In this document: positions 40,946 through 50,907 of the stretch, piece after piece
How the letters are laid out: every line of letters begins with the position of its first letter
Numbering within the stretch: the stretch's first letter is position 1
NCBI RefSeq assembly: GCF_041222825.1
Contig: NZ_CP139482.1
Location: 2,015,001-2,079,000 of the forward strand
Length of the DNA: 64,000 bases
Origin: Candidatus Thalassolituus haligoni
Lineage (GTDB): Bacteria; Pseudomonadota; Gammaproteobacteria; Pseudomonadales; Oceanobacteraceae
Reading direction: 5' to 3'
Made by a program: the position numbers and the translations under genes
The notes under the pieces: generated by a model
Database searches by the model: none
What the model was told of the DNA's origin: nothing
What the model saw: only the letters and a program-made list of their open reading frames with translations

Positions 40946-42315
40946 TGACATTGCCGCTGGTTCTGAAAGGAGACATTCGGCCATTTTATGTGGTTGGTGG
41001 CGGTGCGATTGCCAGTCGCAAGGTTCACACTCTGGTTCAGGCGGGGGCGGCAGTGACCGTGATAGCGCCAACAGCGGGGGTGGATATCGCCCGTCTGGCA
41101 CAGCAGGGTTCGATTCAGTTGCAAGCTCGTGAAGCCAGTGAACAGGAGGTTTTTACTCCCGGCGCTTTTGTTGTACTGGCAACGGATAATGAGATTCTGA
41201 ATGCGGTGCTCGCCAGTGCTGCTCGCCAGCAAGGGTGTTTCGTCTGTCGGGTTGATAATCAGGACGACAATGATTTTATCTTTCCGGCGGTGATTGATCG
41301 CTCGCCCGTGATGGTCGCGATTTCCAGTCGTGGTGCCTCGCCAGCATTGACGCGCCATTTGCGTCAGCGTCTGGAGGCGTTTTTGCCACAGGAATACCGT
41401 CAGCTGGGTGAAATGGTTGAAGCCATGCGTGGTCAGGTAAAAGACCGCCTGGCTGCTCCGTTGCGAACGGCATTCTGGCGCAAATTCATGCGCAGTAACG
41501 TGCCTGAGCTGGTGCTGGCGCGTCAGCCAGAGCGTGCCCAACTGCTGGCCAATCAGTTACTTGCCGGTCAGGAAGCCAGCATGGGCGAGGTGTATCTGGT
41601 CGGGGCTGGGCCAGGTGACCCGGATTTGTTGACGTTTCGTGCCTTGCGCCTGATTCAGTCTGCGGATGTAGTCTTTTATGATCGCCTGGTCGGGCCGGGT
41701 GTGATGGCGCTGATTGCGGGTGACGCTGAACGCATTTATGTTGGCAAGGCAAAAAGTGATCATGCGGTACCACAAGAAGAAATCAATCAGCGGCTGGCGG
41801 ATGAGGCGCGTAAAGGCAAGCGGGTATTGCGGCTGAAAGGCGGTGACCCGTTTATCTTTGGTCGTGGCGGTGAAGAGATTGAACTGCTGGCGCAGTATGG
41901 CGTTCCCTTTCAGGTGGTGCCTGGTATCACTGCTGCCAGCGGCTGTGCTGCTTATGCCGGCATCCCACTGACGCATCGGGATCATGCCCAGAGCGTTCGT
42001 TTCGTGACCGGGCATCTGCGCGATGGCAGCTGTAATCTGCCCTGGTCCGAGCTGATTCACCCGCACCAGACGCTGGTTATCTATATGGGGTTGGGCGGCA
42101 TCGCGGAAATCTGTCGGCAGCTGGTTCAGCATGGCATGGATGCGACAACACCAATCGCCTTGGTTGAGAAGGGTACGTTGCCCGATCAGAAAGTGCACAT
42201 CGGCACATTGGCCGATATGCCTGACTTTATTGCTGCCAATGAGGTGCAGGCACCGACATTGACGATCATCGGCAGCGTCGTCAGTCTGCATCGCAAGCTG
42301 GCCTGGCGCAGCTGA
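40942..42315 (+). CDS. cysG: Siroheme synthase CysG
   Basis: A 457-residue trifunctional enzyme. The N-terminal part is the NAD-dependent precorrin-2 dehydrogenase/ferrochelatase ([12 protein letters not shown]); the C-terminal part (from about 215) is the uroporphyrinogen-III methyltransferase ([36 protein letters not shown]). It makes siroheme for sulfite and nitrite reductases. Translationally coupled to serS. Confidence 0.97.
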   Translation: MMTLPLVLKGDIRPFYVVGGGAIASRKVHTLVQAGAAVTVIAPTAGVDIARLAQQGSIQLQAREASEQEVFTPGAFVVLATDNEILNAVLASAARQQGCFVCRVDNQDDNDFIFPAVIDRSPVMVAISSRGASPALTRHLRQRLEAFLPQEYRQLGEMVEAMRGQVKDRLAAPLRTAFWRKFMRSNVPELVLARQPERAQLLANQLLAGQEASMGEVYLVGAGPGDPDLLTFRALRLIQSADVVFYDRLVGPGVMALIAGDAERIYVGKAKSDHAVPQEEINQRLADEARKGKRVLRLKGGDPFIFGRGGEEIELLAQYGVPFQVVPGITAASGCAAYAGIPLTHRDHAQSVRFVTGHLRDGSCNLPWSELIHPHQTLVIYMGLGGIAEICRQLVQHGMDATTPIALVEKGTLPDQKVHIGTLADMPDFIAANEVQAPTLTIIGSVVSLHRKLAWRS

Positions 42316-42328
42316 TGAGGCACTTTAA

Positions 42329-42352
42329 CCGCCTGATCTTCAGATCAGGCGG
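42329..42352. terminator. Hairpin between cysG and the YbiB-like gene
   Basis: CCGCCTGATCT and AGATCAGGCGG form an 11-bp stem around a TC loop, between convergent genes. It lacks a T-tract; likely transcript end for both. Confidence 0.6.
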
Positions 42353-42358
42353 GTGTCA

Positions 42359-43387
42359 TCACTCCCTGTTGTTGTCCAGCCTGGTTTTGTCCCGTGCTTG
42401 CCATGCGGCATGACACTCTGCAATCAGGGCCTCCAGTTGCTCTGGTTGCTTGCGAATGGTCACCAGCGCCAGTGCAGCGGTGTGAATGACCGCCTGTAAG
42501 GCGTAATCGCTGGTCAGCTGACCTTGCCACAACCGTGTCAGCAGGCTGCTCTCTATGCCTTCCGGTTTATCGGCAAAATGGCTTTGCTGGTTGGTAATGA
42601 CCAGTTCCCCGGATTGACCATTCAGATGATAACGGGCACGACAGGCTCGCTCCGGATTGACCTCAAACTCACCCCCTTCGCCCTTGATGACCAGCATGTC
42701 GTTGCCATTGATTGCGGCGGCACCGGCGTGAGTGATGGCATACCCCGGGTGGAATATCCCCTGAACGCTGGCAACTCCGCTCGGTGCAATGGTTTTCAGC
42801 AAGGTATTGATGGGTGAACGAACACCGAGGATAGCCTTCAGTGACAGCCAGCGTTGAAACACCGGATTGATTTCTGCGCAAGGCAGGTAGGCCAGGCTGG
42901 GGCCGTGATTGATCTGTTCCAGTGTATTGAGGGTGGGGAGGTTGAGTTGTTCAAAAACTTCGTGCAGGTACACCCTGCCTTCGGTATGCGCGGTACTGCC
43001 ATGGAACAGAATGCGATAGCCCATTTGCTCCAGCAGCAGTGCGGATAACAAACACCAGAAAGGCTGACGGCGCTTGCCAGCATAGCTTGGCCAGACCAGG
43101 TCATACGCCATTGCGCCTTCAGCAGCAGCGGGCCATTGGTCGTTGATGGCGGCAGCAAATCCGGCCAGTTCTTCCGCCGTCTCTTCCTTTACTCGCAGCA
43201 GCATCAGGATTGCACCCAGTTGTTCCGGTTCAAAACGACCGGCAACCAATTCGCCCATAGTGAATTTGGCTTCATCAAAGGTCATGCTGCGGCTGGCATT
43301 TTTACCACGAGCAAAAATGCGGACAAAATCCGCCAAAGGGTGCTTGTTTTTATAGCTGACGGGTGTGTTTATCTGGGTCACAGGCAA
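42359..43387 (-). CDS. ybiB: YbiB-like protein (TrpD2 family)
   Basis: A 342-residue relative of anthranilate phosphoribosyltransferase. It has the helical N-domain (GELVAGRFEPEQLGAILMLL) and the glycosyltransferase-like domain with GYRILFHGSTAHTEGRVY and the AINGNDMLVIKGEGGEFEVN segment. E. coli YbiB binds nucleic acid rather than making tryptophan, so this is probably not a biosynthetic enzyme. It overlaps tusE by ten bases. Confidence 0.85.
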   Translation of the reverse strand: MPVTQINTPVSYKNKHPLADFVRIFARGKNASRSMTFDEAKFTMGELVAGRFEPEQLGAILMLLRVKEETAEELAGFAAAINDQWPAAAEGAMAYDLVWPSYAGKRRQPFWCLLSALLLEQMGYRILFHGSTAHTEGRVYLHEVFEQLNLPTLNTLEQINHGPSLAYLPCAEINPVFQRWLSLKAILGVRSPINTLLKTIAPSGVASVQGIFHPGYAITHAGAAAINGNDMLVIKGEGGEFEVNPERACRARYHLNGQSGELVITNQQSHFADKPEGIESSLLTRLWQGQLTSDYALQAVIHTAALALVTIRKQPEQLEALIAECHAAWQARDKTRLDNNRE

Positions 43388-43731
43388 TTCTCCGGGCGTG
43401 GCAGCCCTGCTATTTTGGCGGCGATTTTGGCGGGGCTTCCAGGAAACAGCTTGAGTAAATAAATGCTGCTGGCTTGTTCGGCACCGAGGTGGGTTTTGAT
43501 GTATTTGGTCAGCGGGCGCATGGCGGGCGACAGGTCAAACTCGGCATGAAATTGCCGTAGCAGTCGCAAGATTTCCCAGTGTGCATCGGTAAGCTGGATG
43601 TTTTCTGTCTGGGCCAACTGTGCTGCCATGGCCGGATTCCAGTCGTCAAGATTCACCAGAAAACCGTCCTTATCGAGCAGCCGAGCGTCGAGTAATTGAG
43701 GGCTGAGTAGGCGATTGTCAGTGTCAGTCAT
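43378..43731 (-). CDS. tusE: Sulfur relay protein TusE
   Basis: A 117-residue TusE/DsrC family protein ending PRPENCL, with the conserved penultimate Cys. The second Cys found in dissimilatory DsrC is absent, so it belongs to the tRNA-thiolation type. It takes sulfur from TusBCD and passes it to MnmA (encoded at 24.3-25.4 kb). ATG 43731 overlaps the tusB stop as ATGA, better than ATG 43743. Confidence 0.92.
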   Translation of the reverse strand: MTDTDNRLLSPQLLDARLLDKDGFLVNLDDWNPAMAAQLAQTENIQLTDAHWEILRLLRQFHAEFDLSPAMRPLTKYIKTHLGAEQASSIYLLKLFPGSPAKIAAKIAGLPRPENCL

Positions 43732-44006
43732 GACTGTTTCCAAGTGAGAAGGCGCTGATGCGTCAGGGTCAGTTTAACCCAAGCTTCGTCATCTATAGGA
43801 ATAGCTGGAGAATAGCGGGTATCGAGACCTCGCTGGTCGGCATCCGGGCGGCGATAGTACGTGACAATGGCCGCTGGGTTGGCATTGAGCTGAGGCAGCA
43901 GATAAACGCCATCACCGGTCAGCAGCAAGCTGTCTTGCGGGTTGGCAAAACGCAGCAGGCGTTGCAGCACATCAGGGTTGGCCAGGTTCAGGGTATGCAA
44001 GGTCAT
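43728..44006 (-). CDS. tusB: Sulfur relay protein TusB
   Basis: A 92-residue DsrH/TusB protein (MTLHTLNLANPDVLQRLLRF, SLLLTGDGVYLLPQL). It forms the TusBCD heterohexamer. One base separates it from tusC. Confidence 0.88.
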   Translation of the reverse strand: MTLHTLNLANPDVLQRLLRFANPQDSLLLTGDGVYLLPQLNANPAAIVTYYRRPDADQRGLDTRYSPAIPIDDEAWVKLTLTHQRLLTWKQS

Positions 44007-44007
44007 A

Positions 44008-44364
44008 TCAGAAACTCAGACAATGGTGGCTGGAGGCGATCAGAGTTCTGATGACGTCATCCGTGGCAGCGGTTGCCAGTCTGGAGAGCTGCTCGGCATT
44101 CAGGCACAAAGGCTCCAGGTCACTGGCGGCATAATAGATCGCTTCGCATTCGTACATCGGCAGTGCTGCCACCAGGCGAGACGGAGACTTGCCGCCAGGC
44201 TTGCGCGCCTGCTGTCCATTGATCAGCCAGTAGATACCTTGGCCCAGAAAGAGCATCGTGGTGGGTTGATCGAACGCCGCCAGCGCCAGCGCCATATCGA
44301 TCGGTTCGGCATCGGCGACAGGTGCTGCCGTAATCATAATGAGGTTGTGCTGATCCGTTGACAT
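44008..44364 (-). CDS. tusC: Sulfur relay protein TusC
   Basis: A 118-residue DsrF/TusC protein (MALALAAFDQPTTMLFLGQG, CEAIYYAASDLEPLCL). Subunit of TusBCD. Its ATG overlaps the tusD stop by one base. Confidence 0.88.
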   Translation of the reverse strand: MSTDQHNLIMITAAPVADAEPIDMALALAAFDQPTTMLFLGQGIYWLINGQQARKPGGKSPSRLVAALPMYECEAIYYAASDLEPLCLNAEQLSRLATAATDDVIRTLIASSHHCLSF

Positions 44365-44753
44365 CAGAATTCCACAAGGCGATCGGAGTTAGTGGTGGCG
44401 TCAGCCATTTCGCCAAGACCCGCCAGTTCAAAGCCGGACTTGATAGTGGCACCCGACAAGCCGTAACGCTCGCTTTCCTGTGCGTCGACAATACCCCTGC
44501 GAATGCTGTTGGCAATACACAGTTGCAAGGGAAATTGCCCGACCTTGGCAAGTTGCCGCCACTGCTCACCCACATCCTGCTGTCCTTGGGGGGCCTGAAT
44601 GCGATTGTTGCCACAGAGCACCGCATCCTGATAGAAAAATACCCGCTGAATCTGATGCCCCAGCGCCAGCGCGGCACGAATAAAATCCTGCGCCTGTTGG
44701 TGGCTAGTGCCGGGGAATGGGCTTTCGGTGAGCAGTAAGGAAAAACTGGCCAT
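44364..44753 (-). CDS. tusD: Sulfurtransferase TusD
   Basis: A 129-residue DsrE/TusD protein. It starts MASFSLLLTESPFPGTSHQQ and carries the active cysteine in LQLCIANSIRRGI, which accepts persulfide from TusA. The open frame extends to 44816, but ATG 44753 gives the family N-terminus. First gene of tusDCBE-ybiB. Confidence 0.92.
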   Translation of the reverse strand: MASFSLLLTESPFPGTSHQQAQDFIRAALALGHQIQRVFFYQDAVLCGNNRIQAPQGQQDVGEQWRQLAKVGQFPLQLCIANSIRRGIVDAQESERYGLSGATIKSGFELAGLGEMADATTNSDRLVEF

Positions 44754-45134
44754 AAAACTGAAGTTCTGGATATTGGAGTAGCCGCTAATGGTGCGGCTTT
44801 CCTGGCATCGACGCAATAGGGGGCGTGCGCATAGAGGGCGTCTGGATTCCCAGTAGGTGCAACGCTATCGAAGAGCTGTGCGAAGGTATTTGGGTACTCC
44901 TTAGAGTTGAATGTAATAATTCGGTTATCCTGCTGATTCTCGCGGAGGTGATGTCTTTTACTCCGGCTGTAGGAGTGACTGAAAAATCGTTCTTGCGGCT
45001 TTGAAATCGTCTGTTTGGCCTTGTTTTCCGGCTTTAAGGCATCTTTGCCTCTAGTCTCGTCAATGGCCCGATGTTTTGAAAATACGGCTAAAGTTCTGTA
45101 AGGTGAAAATACTTACAGCTATAAATAAATAATC
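44754..45134. other. Promoter region between tusD and proV
   Basis: About 380 bases between divergent operons, with no gene. Promoters for tusD and for the osmoprotectant transporter should lie here. The only clear structure is the inverted repeat at 45096-45118. Confidence 0.6.
45096..45118. promoter_or_regulatory. Inverted repeat just upstream of proV
   Basis: CTGTAAG and CTTACAG are separated by nine bases and end 16 bases before the proV ATG. It may be an operator or a leader hairpin. proV has no recognisable ribosome binding site, so this hairpin could govern translation initiation. Confidence 0.4.
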
Positions 45135-46364
45135 ATGACACCCCCTGATAGAGCATCCATCAAACTCGAAGTAAAAAACCTCTACAAAGTGTTTGGTGCT
45201 GATCCCGAACAGGCACTGGCGCTGGTTGATCAGGGGATCGGCAAGGACGAAATCTTCGCTCTCACCGGACAGACAGTTGGCGTCAAAGAGGTCAACCTGA
45301 GCATCTGCAAAGGTGAAATCTTCGTCATTATGGGCTTGTCTGGCTCCGGTAAATCGACGTTGGTACGGCTACTGAATCGATTAATAGAGCCGACCCGTGG
45401 ACAGGTTTTGATCGACGGTGAGGACATTGCTGTGATTAACCAGCAACAGCTGCGTGACGTGCGGCGTAAAAAAATCAGCATGGTATTTCAGTCATTTGCC
45501 CTGATGCCTCATATGAGTGTGCTGGATAACGCCGCCTTCGGTCTGGAGCTGTTGGGTACTGGCGTAAAAGAACGCCGCCGTAAGGCACAGGCTGCGCTGG
45601 AACAGGTGGGGCTGGCTGCGCACGGCCGTTCTTATCCAGACGAACTGTCGGGCGGCATGCAGCAGCGAGTGGGTCTGGCACGGGCGCTGGCCAACAACCC
45701 GGACATTATGCTGATGGATGAGGCTTTTTCGGCGTTGGATCCGCTGATCCGCACGGAAATGCAGGATGAACTGGTGAAGTTGCAAGCTAATCACCGCCGT
45801 ACCGTTGTCTTTATTTCCCACGATCTCGACGAAGCCATGCGTATTGGTGACCGCATTGCCATTATGCAGAACGGCGAAGTGGTTCAGATCGGTACTCCGA
45901 GCGATATTTTGCAAAATCCGGCCAATGCGTATGTGAAGTCCTTCTTCAAGGGCGTGGATATTGCCAATGTCTATGTCGCCCATCATGTGGCAGAGGTGCT
46001 GCCACAGACTACCATCGACAGCTCGGCCAGCGTGGAAGGCGCGGTGCAGCAGTTGATGGAAAATGGTATTGAATATGGTTATGTGGTCGATGACGAACAG
46101 CAGTTCGTCGGTGTGGCATCACTCAGTGAACTGGAAAAAGAAAAAGCCAGTGCCACGGTGGAGCATTACCTGACCACTGCTGTCGATGCCACAACGGTTG
46201 ATGCCGGAACGCCTGTGCGCGAGTTGATTGCGACGGTTGCCCAGTCTGACTATCCCGTTCCGGTGGTCAGGGGCGGTGAATTTATCGGCAGTATTACCAA
46301 AACCCGCCTGCTGGAGACCCTCGACCGTGCGTCAGGAGATGAAGAAAGGAGTCTGCCCTCATGA
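45135..46364 (+). CDS. proV: Glycine betaine/proline ABC transporter ATPase ProV
   Basis: A 409-residue ATPase. Walker A is GLSGSGKST, signature [15 protein letters not shown], Walker [10 protein letters not shown]; two CBS domains follow (about 285-400), the part that senses ionic strength in this family. It powers uptake of betaine-type osmoprotectants. It overlaps proW by four bases. Confidence 0.95.
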   Translation: MTPPDRASIKLEVKNLYKVFGADPEQALALVDQGIGKDEIFALTGQTVGVKEVNLSICKGEIFVIMGLSGSGKSTLVRLLNRLIEPTRGQVLIDGEDIAVINQQQLRDVRRKKISMVFQSFALMPHMSVLDNAAFGLELLGTGVKERRRKAQAALEQVGLAAHGRSYPDELSGGMQQRVGLARALANNPDIMLMDEAFSALDPLIRTEMQDELVKLQANHRRTVVFISHDLDEAMRIGDRIAIMQNGEVVQIGTPSDILQNPANAYVKSFFKGVDIANVYVAHHVAEVLPQTTIDSSASVEGAVQQLMENGIEYGYVVDDEQQFVGVASLSELEKEKASATVEHYLTTAVDATTVDAGTPVRELIATVAQSDYPVPVVRGGEFIGSITKTRLLETLDRASGDEERSLPS

Positions 46365-47482
46365 GTGACGACAGCAATCCCTTCGTCGCAACACCGAACA
46401 ACCCCCAAGGTGAGCCAAAAGGTGAACCAGAGGATAATCCATTCGCTTCTGCGGCGGATAATCGTGCCGAAACCAATCCTTGGGGTAATGCGGAGCCAGC
46501 ATCTGATAACGATCAGACCGAAAGCTGGTTGCAGGACGACAGTGTCAAAGAGGCTGTGGAATTCACTTTGGCAGATCCTTTTCCAGAAGCCTGGGTGCCG
46601 CTGCAAGAGTGGGTGGAACACGGACTGAATTGGATGGTGGTGCATTTCCGGTCGTTTTTTATCGGCATCAAAGTGCCGATTGATGCCACACTGAACGCCA
46701 TCGATTTATTGCTCAACAGCACCCCACCGCTGCTGATGATAGGGCTGTTTGCCCTGCTGGCATGGCAATTGGCTGGCGGCCGCCTGGCGATCGGTACAGC
46801 ACTGGGGATGGTTATACTGGGTGCCATCGGCGCCTGGAGTGAAGCCATGACGACGTTGTCGCTGGTACTCACCTCGGTCTTTTTCTGCATCCTGCTGGGG
46901 TTGCCGTTGGGCGTTTTGATGGCCCGTAGCAATGGTTTAAACCGCATGCTGCGGCCGACACTGGATGCCATGCAGACCACACCGGCATTTGTCTATCTGG
47001 TACCCATCGTGATGCTGTTCGGCATCGGTAATGTTCCGGGCGTGGTAGTGACCATTGTGTTTGCCATGCCGCCAGTGATCCGCTTGACCAATTTAGGTAT
47101 CCGTCAGGTTCCAGGTGATCTGATTGAAGCGTCAGCATCCTTTGGTGCCAGTCCGCGCCAGCTGCTGTTTAAAGTACAGTTACCACTGGCGATGCCCACG
47201 ATTATGGCTGGGGTCAATCAGACGTTGATGCTGAGTCTGTCGATGGTGGTGATTGCCTCCATGATATCTGTCGGCGGACTGGGACTGATGGTACTGCGGG
47301 GGATTGGCCGATTGGATATTGGTCTGGCTGCAGTGGGCGGCATCGGCATTGTGATTCTCGCCATTATTCTCGATCGACTGACCCAGGCGCTGGGTCAGGA
47401 TGCCCGCGCACGCGGCGCACGTCACTGGTATCAGGTCGGCCCTGTCGGCCTGCTGCTCAGACTGATCAACAGAAACCCATAA
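46361..47482 (+). CDS. proW: Glycine betaine/proline ABC transporter permease ProW
   Basis: A 373-residue inner-membrane permease with a long acidic, Asn/Pro-rich N-terminal extension (about 70 residues) and the permease core ([20 protein letters not shown] is the EAA loop). It partners ProV and ProX. Confidence 0.94.
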   Translation: MSDDSNPFVATPNNPQGEPKGEPEDNPFASAADNRAETNPWGNAEPASDNDQTESWLQDDSVKEAVEFTLADPFPEAWVPLQEWVEHGLNWMVVHFRSFFIGIKVPIDATLNAIDLLLNSTPPLLMIGLFALLAWQLAGGRLAIGTALGMVILGAIGAWSEAMTTLSLVLTSVFFCILLGLPLGVLMARSNGLNRMLRPTLDAMQTTPAFVYLVPIVMLFGIGNVPGVVVTIVFAMPPVIRLTNLGIRQVPGDLIEASASFGASPRQLLFKVQLPLAMPTIMAGVNQTLMLSLSMVVIASMISVGGLGLMVLRGIGRLDIGLAAVGGIGIVILAIILDRLTQALGQDARARGARHWYQVGPVGLLLRLINRNP

Positions 47483-47493
47483 CAGGAACGACT

Positions 47494-48492
47494 ATGAAAA
47501 CCAGATCTTTGATGGCTGGCTTCGCTACCAGTGTGGCTACCCTGATATTGAGCAGTGTTGTTAACGGGGCTGACCTGCCCGGCAAAGGTATTCGTGTGCA
47601 GGCATTTCACAGCCCGATCGCGGAAGAAAAATTCCAGACCGTCATTGTCAATAAAGCACTGGCCAAACTGGGTTATGACATCAAGCCGATCAAGGAAGTG
47701 GATTACAGTGTCGGTTATACCGCTATTGCCAATGGCGACTTGACCTACACGACCGTGAACTGGTATCCGCTGCATAACACCATGTACAAAAATGCGGGAG
47801 GTGACGAAAAATTCTACCGCCAGGGCACCTATATCAACGGTGCTGCTCAGGGCTACCTGATTGATAAAAAAACCGCAGAAAAATACGGCATCAGCAAAAT
47901 CACTGACCTGAAAGATCCCAAGTTGGCGCAACTGTTCGACACCAACGGTGACGGCAAGGCGGATCTGGCTGGCTGTAATGCCGGTTGGGGTTGCGAAGGC
48001 GTGATTGAATACCAGTTGGATGTATTCAAGCTGCGTGACCGTATCAGCCACAATCAGGGGCAATACGCTGCCATTATTTCCGATACCATCGCCCGTTATA
48101 ATGAGGGCAAGCCAGTTCTGTATTACACCTGGACCCCATATTGGGTGTCTGGCAAATTGATACCGGGCAGGGATGTGGTGTGGCTGGAGGTGCCTTACTC
48201 TGCCAATCCGAATGGCACGGATACCCGGCTGGCGAACGGCAAGGACTACGGTTTTGATATCAACGCCGAGCGCATTGTGGCAAACAAAACCTGGACGGAG
48301 AACAACCCGGCTGCGGCGAAACTGTTCGCCGTTATGAAATTACCGATCAATGCCGTCAGTGCGGAAAACAGAATGATCGCCAATGGTGACGACTCGGTTG
48401 CTGATATCGAACGGCATGCCGACCTGTGGATCAAAGCTAACCAGAAGACCTTTGATGGCTGGGTGAAAACGGCGCTGGCGGCGGCTGAGTAA
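47494..48492 (+). CDS. proX: Glycine betaine-binding periplasmic protein ProX
   Basis: A 332-residue periplasmic binding protein with a signal peptide ([20 protein letters not shown]...). Substrate-box tryptophans are present in [10 protein letters not shown] and [11 protein letters not shown], and the [11 protein letters not shown] segment matches ProX. It delivers betaine to ProWV. Followed by a terminator. Confidence 0.94.
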   Translation: MKTRSLMAGFATSVATLILSSVVNGADLPGKGIRVQAFHSPIAEEKFQTVIVNKALAKLGYDIKPIKEVDYSVGYTAIANGDLTYTTVNWYPLHNTMYKNAGGDEKFYRQGTYINGAAQGYLIDKKTAEKYGISKITDLKDPKLAQLFDTNGDGKADLAGCNAGWGCEGVIEYQLDVFKLRDRISHNQGQYAAIISDTIARYNEGKPVLYYTWTPYWVSGKLIPGRDVVWLEVPYSANPNGTDTRLANGKDYGFDINAERIVANKTWTENNPAAAKLFAVMKLPINAVSAENRMIANGDDSVADIERHADLWIKANQKTFDGWVKTALAAAE

Positions 48493-48499
48493 CCCATCT

Positions 48500-48543
48500 G
48501 GGACTATCTATTTAATCCGGTGCCCGTGCTGGGCTCCGGATGG
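48500..48543. repeat. Fragment of the TAAA-flanked element (copy 4)
   Basis: Contains CTATTTAATCCGGTGC followed by CTGGGCT and CCGGATGG, matching the left 44 bases of the element at 53990. It lies 8 bases past the proX stop and merges into the proX terminator hairpin. It is a truncated or fossil copy. Confidence 0.65.
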
Positions 48544-48557
48544 CTTTCTGCCATCCG
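48537..48557 (+). terminator. Terminator after proX
   Basis: CGGATGGC and GCCATCCG pair around TTTCT, followed by a T-rich run. Rho-independent terminator of proVWX. Confidence 0.7.
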
Positions 48558-48680
48558 TGTCTGTTTCTCTCCTTTATTTATTCTCACCTTCCTCTGTATG
48601 GCGCGTATATAGCGCGTCATGTGTGTTTTTTCTGCTCTATAGGCTTTACCCATCGCTCTTATGAATATTTGTATATTTAA

Positions 48681-48700
48681 ATATAACTAATTGGTTATAT
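48681..48700. promoter_or_regulatory. Perfect AT-rich palindrome upstream of the peroxiredoxin
   Basis: ATATAAC and GTTATAT flank TAATTG; outer bases extend the match to 8 bp per arm. It lies about 90 bases upstream of the peroxiredoxin start, where a redox regulator could bind. Regulator unknown. Confidence 0.4.
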
Positions 48701-48791
48701 TATGGCTGCAGATAGGCGGCCGATGTGAGTTCCACGGCGCTAATCGAAGAGCTGTGGCAACAGGCTGCGGCACCAAGCAGAGGAGAACGTT

Positions 48792-49496
48792 ATGAGTTGC
48801 GATACACCGCTCAAACCACGTAAGCCAAAAAAGCCTGAGCAGGCTGATGCAGGAATGACTAATTTTGAGGAGAAAAAGACGATGAGTTCAACCATGGTAC
48901 GTCGCGAAATGCCGGAATTCACTATGGATGCGTATGATGCCAAAAGCGGGCATTACACTACTGTATCCAGTGAAGACTATAAGGGTAAATGGGCCGTGAT
49001 CTGTTTCTATCCGGCAGATTTCACCTTTGTTTGTCCGACAGAAATTGCGGCAATGAATGCTAAATACGATGAGTTTCAGCAAATGGGCGTCGAGATTCTG
49101 GCTGTTTCGGTGGATTCCAAATTCTCGCACAAGCGCTTTGTCGAGACGGAGCCGGTTCTTGCCGGTCTACAGTTGACCATCGGTGCCGATACAACTCAGG
49201 AAGTCAGTCGTGACTTTGGTGTGCTGATTGAAGAAGAAGGCGTGGCATTACGCGGTCGTTTCCTGTTTAACCCGGATGGTGTCTGTGTGGCACAGGAAGT
49301 ACAGGCTGATTCGGTTGGCCGTAACGTTAATGAGTTTTTGCGTCAGGTAGAAGCCTGGCAGTATGCCACTAAAACGGGCGAGGTCTGCCCGGCAGGCTGG
49401 AGACCAGGCAAGAAAACGCTGCCGGTTAATACCGATGCTGAACAGATGACTGGCCGTGTGGGTGACTACATCACCATCGAAGAAATACTGAGCTGA
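48792..49496 (+). CDS. Typical 2-Cys peroxiredoxin (AhpC/PrxA-like)
   Basis: A thiol peroxidase with peroxidatic Cys81 in FVCPTE and resolving Cys199 in EVCPAGW (numbered from ATG 48792, 234 residues). It reduces peroxides in the cytoplasm. Two starts have good ribosome binding sites: ATG 48792 (GAGGAG, 6 bases) and ATG 48882 (GAGGAG, 9 bases). The latter gives a normal-length protein; the former adds a 30-residue Lys/Pro-rich extension. Confidence 0.92.
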   Translation: MSCDTPLKPRKPKKPEQADAGMTNFEEKKTMSSTMVRREMPEFTMDAYDAKSGHYTTVSSEDYKGKWAVICFYPADFTFVCPTEIAAMNAKYDEFQQMGVEILAVSVDSKFSHKRFVETEPVLAGLQLTIGADTTQEVSRDFGVLIEEEGVALRGRFLFNPDGVCVAQEVQADSVGRNVNEFLRQVEAWQYATKTGEVCPAGWRPGKKTLPVNTDAEQMTGRVGDYITIEEILS

Positions 49497-49521
49497 CTTA
49501 AAGCATTGGGGAATGTCAGAT

Positions 49522-49547
49522 GGGTATGACTGATTGATGTCATGCCC
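49522..49547 (+). terminator. Terminator-like hairpin after the peroxiredoxin
   Basis: GGGTATGAC and GTCATGCCC (one G:U pair) with an eight-base loop, followed by TTCTGTT. Likely ends the peroxiredoxin transcript. Confidence 0.6.
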
Positions 49548-49725
49548 TTCTGTTACGACTAAAATATTTGACCGGCGACCAAAGTGTCAGGCATCGTTGG
49601 CAATCTGCGGCAATCGGAAAACTTCTCAGTGATCGAGGCGGCTTCGGGTTCGAATGCTGTAATAAAGGCCTGACGTTATTGATCATAAGTGCCTTGTTCT
49701 TTGGGAAATGCATCATCAGGTGTCT

Positions 49726-50560
49726 AGCAGCCTGTCGGACTTAACCAAGCAGAATCGAAGTGAGATAATCGGAACAACGCACGCCACCGCTGGAGTTTAA
49801 TGATGGGACATTTCGTCATCGCCGATCGGGACACCTGCTTCCACCATCCATTCAGGACTGGTTACCTGAGGATCATCTGGCCCGGTTTGTCGTCGACGTG
49901 GTTGATCAGCTCGATCTGTCTGAGCTAACCCGACAGTATGCTGGGCGCGGCTCACGGGCCCATCATCCTGCCGTATTACTCAGTTTGTTGATTTATGGCT
50001 ACGCAACTCAAGGCCGAAGTGAGCGCCCTCGCCGTCCAGGCGGAGGATCAGGCATCTGTGGTTGATGGTGGTATGGATATCCCCGCCGAGATTGCCCGGC
50101 GTGAAGCGCTGGTTGACGCCAAGCGTATCATAGAGGCGCGAGCGCAAGAGCGCTTCGAACAGGAGCAGGCCGACTACCTGCAAAAAGAGGCCAAACGGCA
50201 GACTCAGAGGGACGCTGGAAAAAAGCCCCGGGGCAAACCACCGCAGCCCGGCCCTCGGGATACTGATCAAGTCAATCTGACGGACGACGAGTCTCGCATC
50301 ATGCCGTCTCCGGCGGCGGCTTTGAGCAGTGTTATAACGCTCAGGTCGGGGTGGATGCCGAGACGATGCTGATTGTCAGCACCCACCTGACCCAGGCGAC
50401 AAACGACAAACGACAAACAGCAGATCGTTCCAGCACTGACCAGGATCGAGGCATTGCCGCAGACTTCTGGGCACCGTCACGGATCTACTGGCCGACACGG
50501 GTTACTTAGCAAAGCCAACGTTCAGCTATGCAGGGAGAAGAACATCTATACGTCTAAGCC
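49726..50560 (+). pseudogene. Decayed IS1182-type transposase
   Basis: Starts with a likely terminal sequence (CAGCCTGTCGGACTTAA). Frames around 49800-50000 encode IQDWLPEDHLARFVVDVVDQ and SRAHHPAVLLSLLIYGYAT, the N-terminus of an IS1182-like transposase. It then jumps over an internal deletion to a charged segment (about 50010-50300) and, in other frames, QCYNAQVGVDAETMLIVSTH. At least three frameshifts and a deletion make it inactive. Confidence 0.75.
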
Positions 50561-50620
50561 ATTGATTTAATAGAAAAGTGTTGACGGAATAAAAATACAA
50601 TGTAATATAAGCCCCTGTTC

Positions 50621-50711
50621 GGAGGGATGGCTGAGTGGTTGAAAGCACCGGTCTTGAAAACCGGCGTAGGTTAATAGCCTACCTAGGGTTCAAATCCCTA
50701 TCCCTCCGCCA
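50621..50711 (+). tRNA. tRNA-Ser (UGA)
   Basis: A 91-base gene with acceptor stem GGAGGGA paired to TCCCTCC, a long variable arm (GTAGGTTAATAGCCTAC), the T-loop GGTTCAAATCC and an encoded CCA. The anticodon TGA is at 50655-50657. A terminator follows. The IS3 element begins 71 bases downstream. Confidence 0.97.
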
Positions 50712-50718
50712 TTATTTC

Positions 50719-50750
50719 AAAGCCTTGGCTCGTAAGAGCCAGGGCTTTTT
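50719..50750 (+). terminator. Terminator after tRNA-Ser
   Basis: AAAGCC-T-TGGCTC pairs with GAGCCA-G-GGCTTT around GTAA, ending in a T-run. Confidence 0.85.
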
Positions 50751-50907
50751 CGTTTCAGGCAGCCGTAACGCAGCCGTAACTATAGTGGTCTACTACTAAA
50801 TCCCGGATAGTCATAGAGGTGGTAACCTTGCGCCAAAAAGGTGTTCCATGAAAAGACAACGTCGTTTCTTACGGTAGTTTTCAACCCAGTTGTCCAAAAT
50901 ACTGCGT

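Noticed and set aside
43378..43731. Dissimilatory DsrC
   Set aside because: Only the C-terminal cysteine is present and there are no dsrAB genes; the TusBCD neighbours point to tRNA thiolation.
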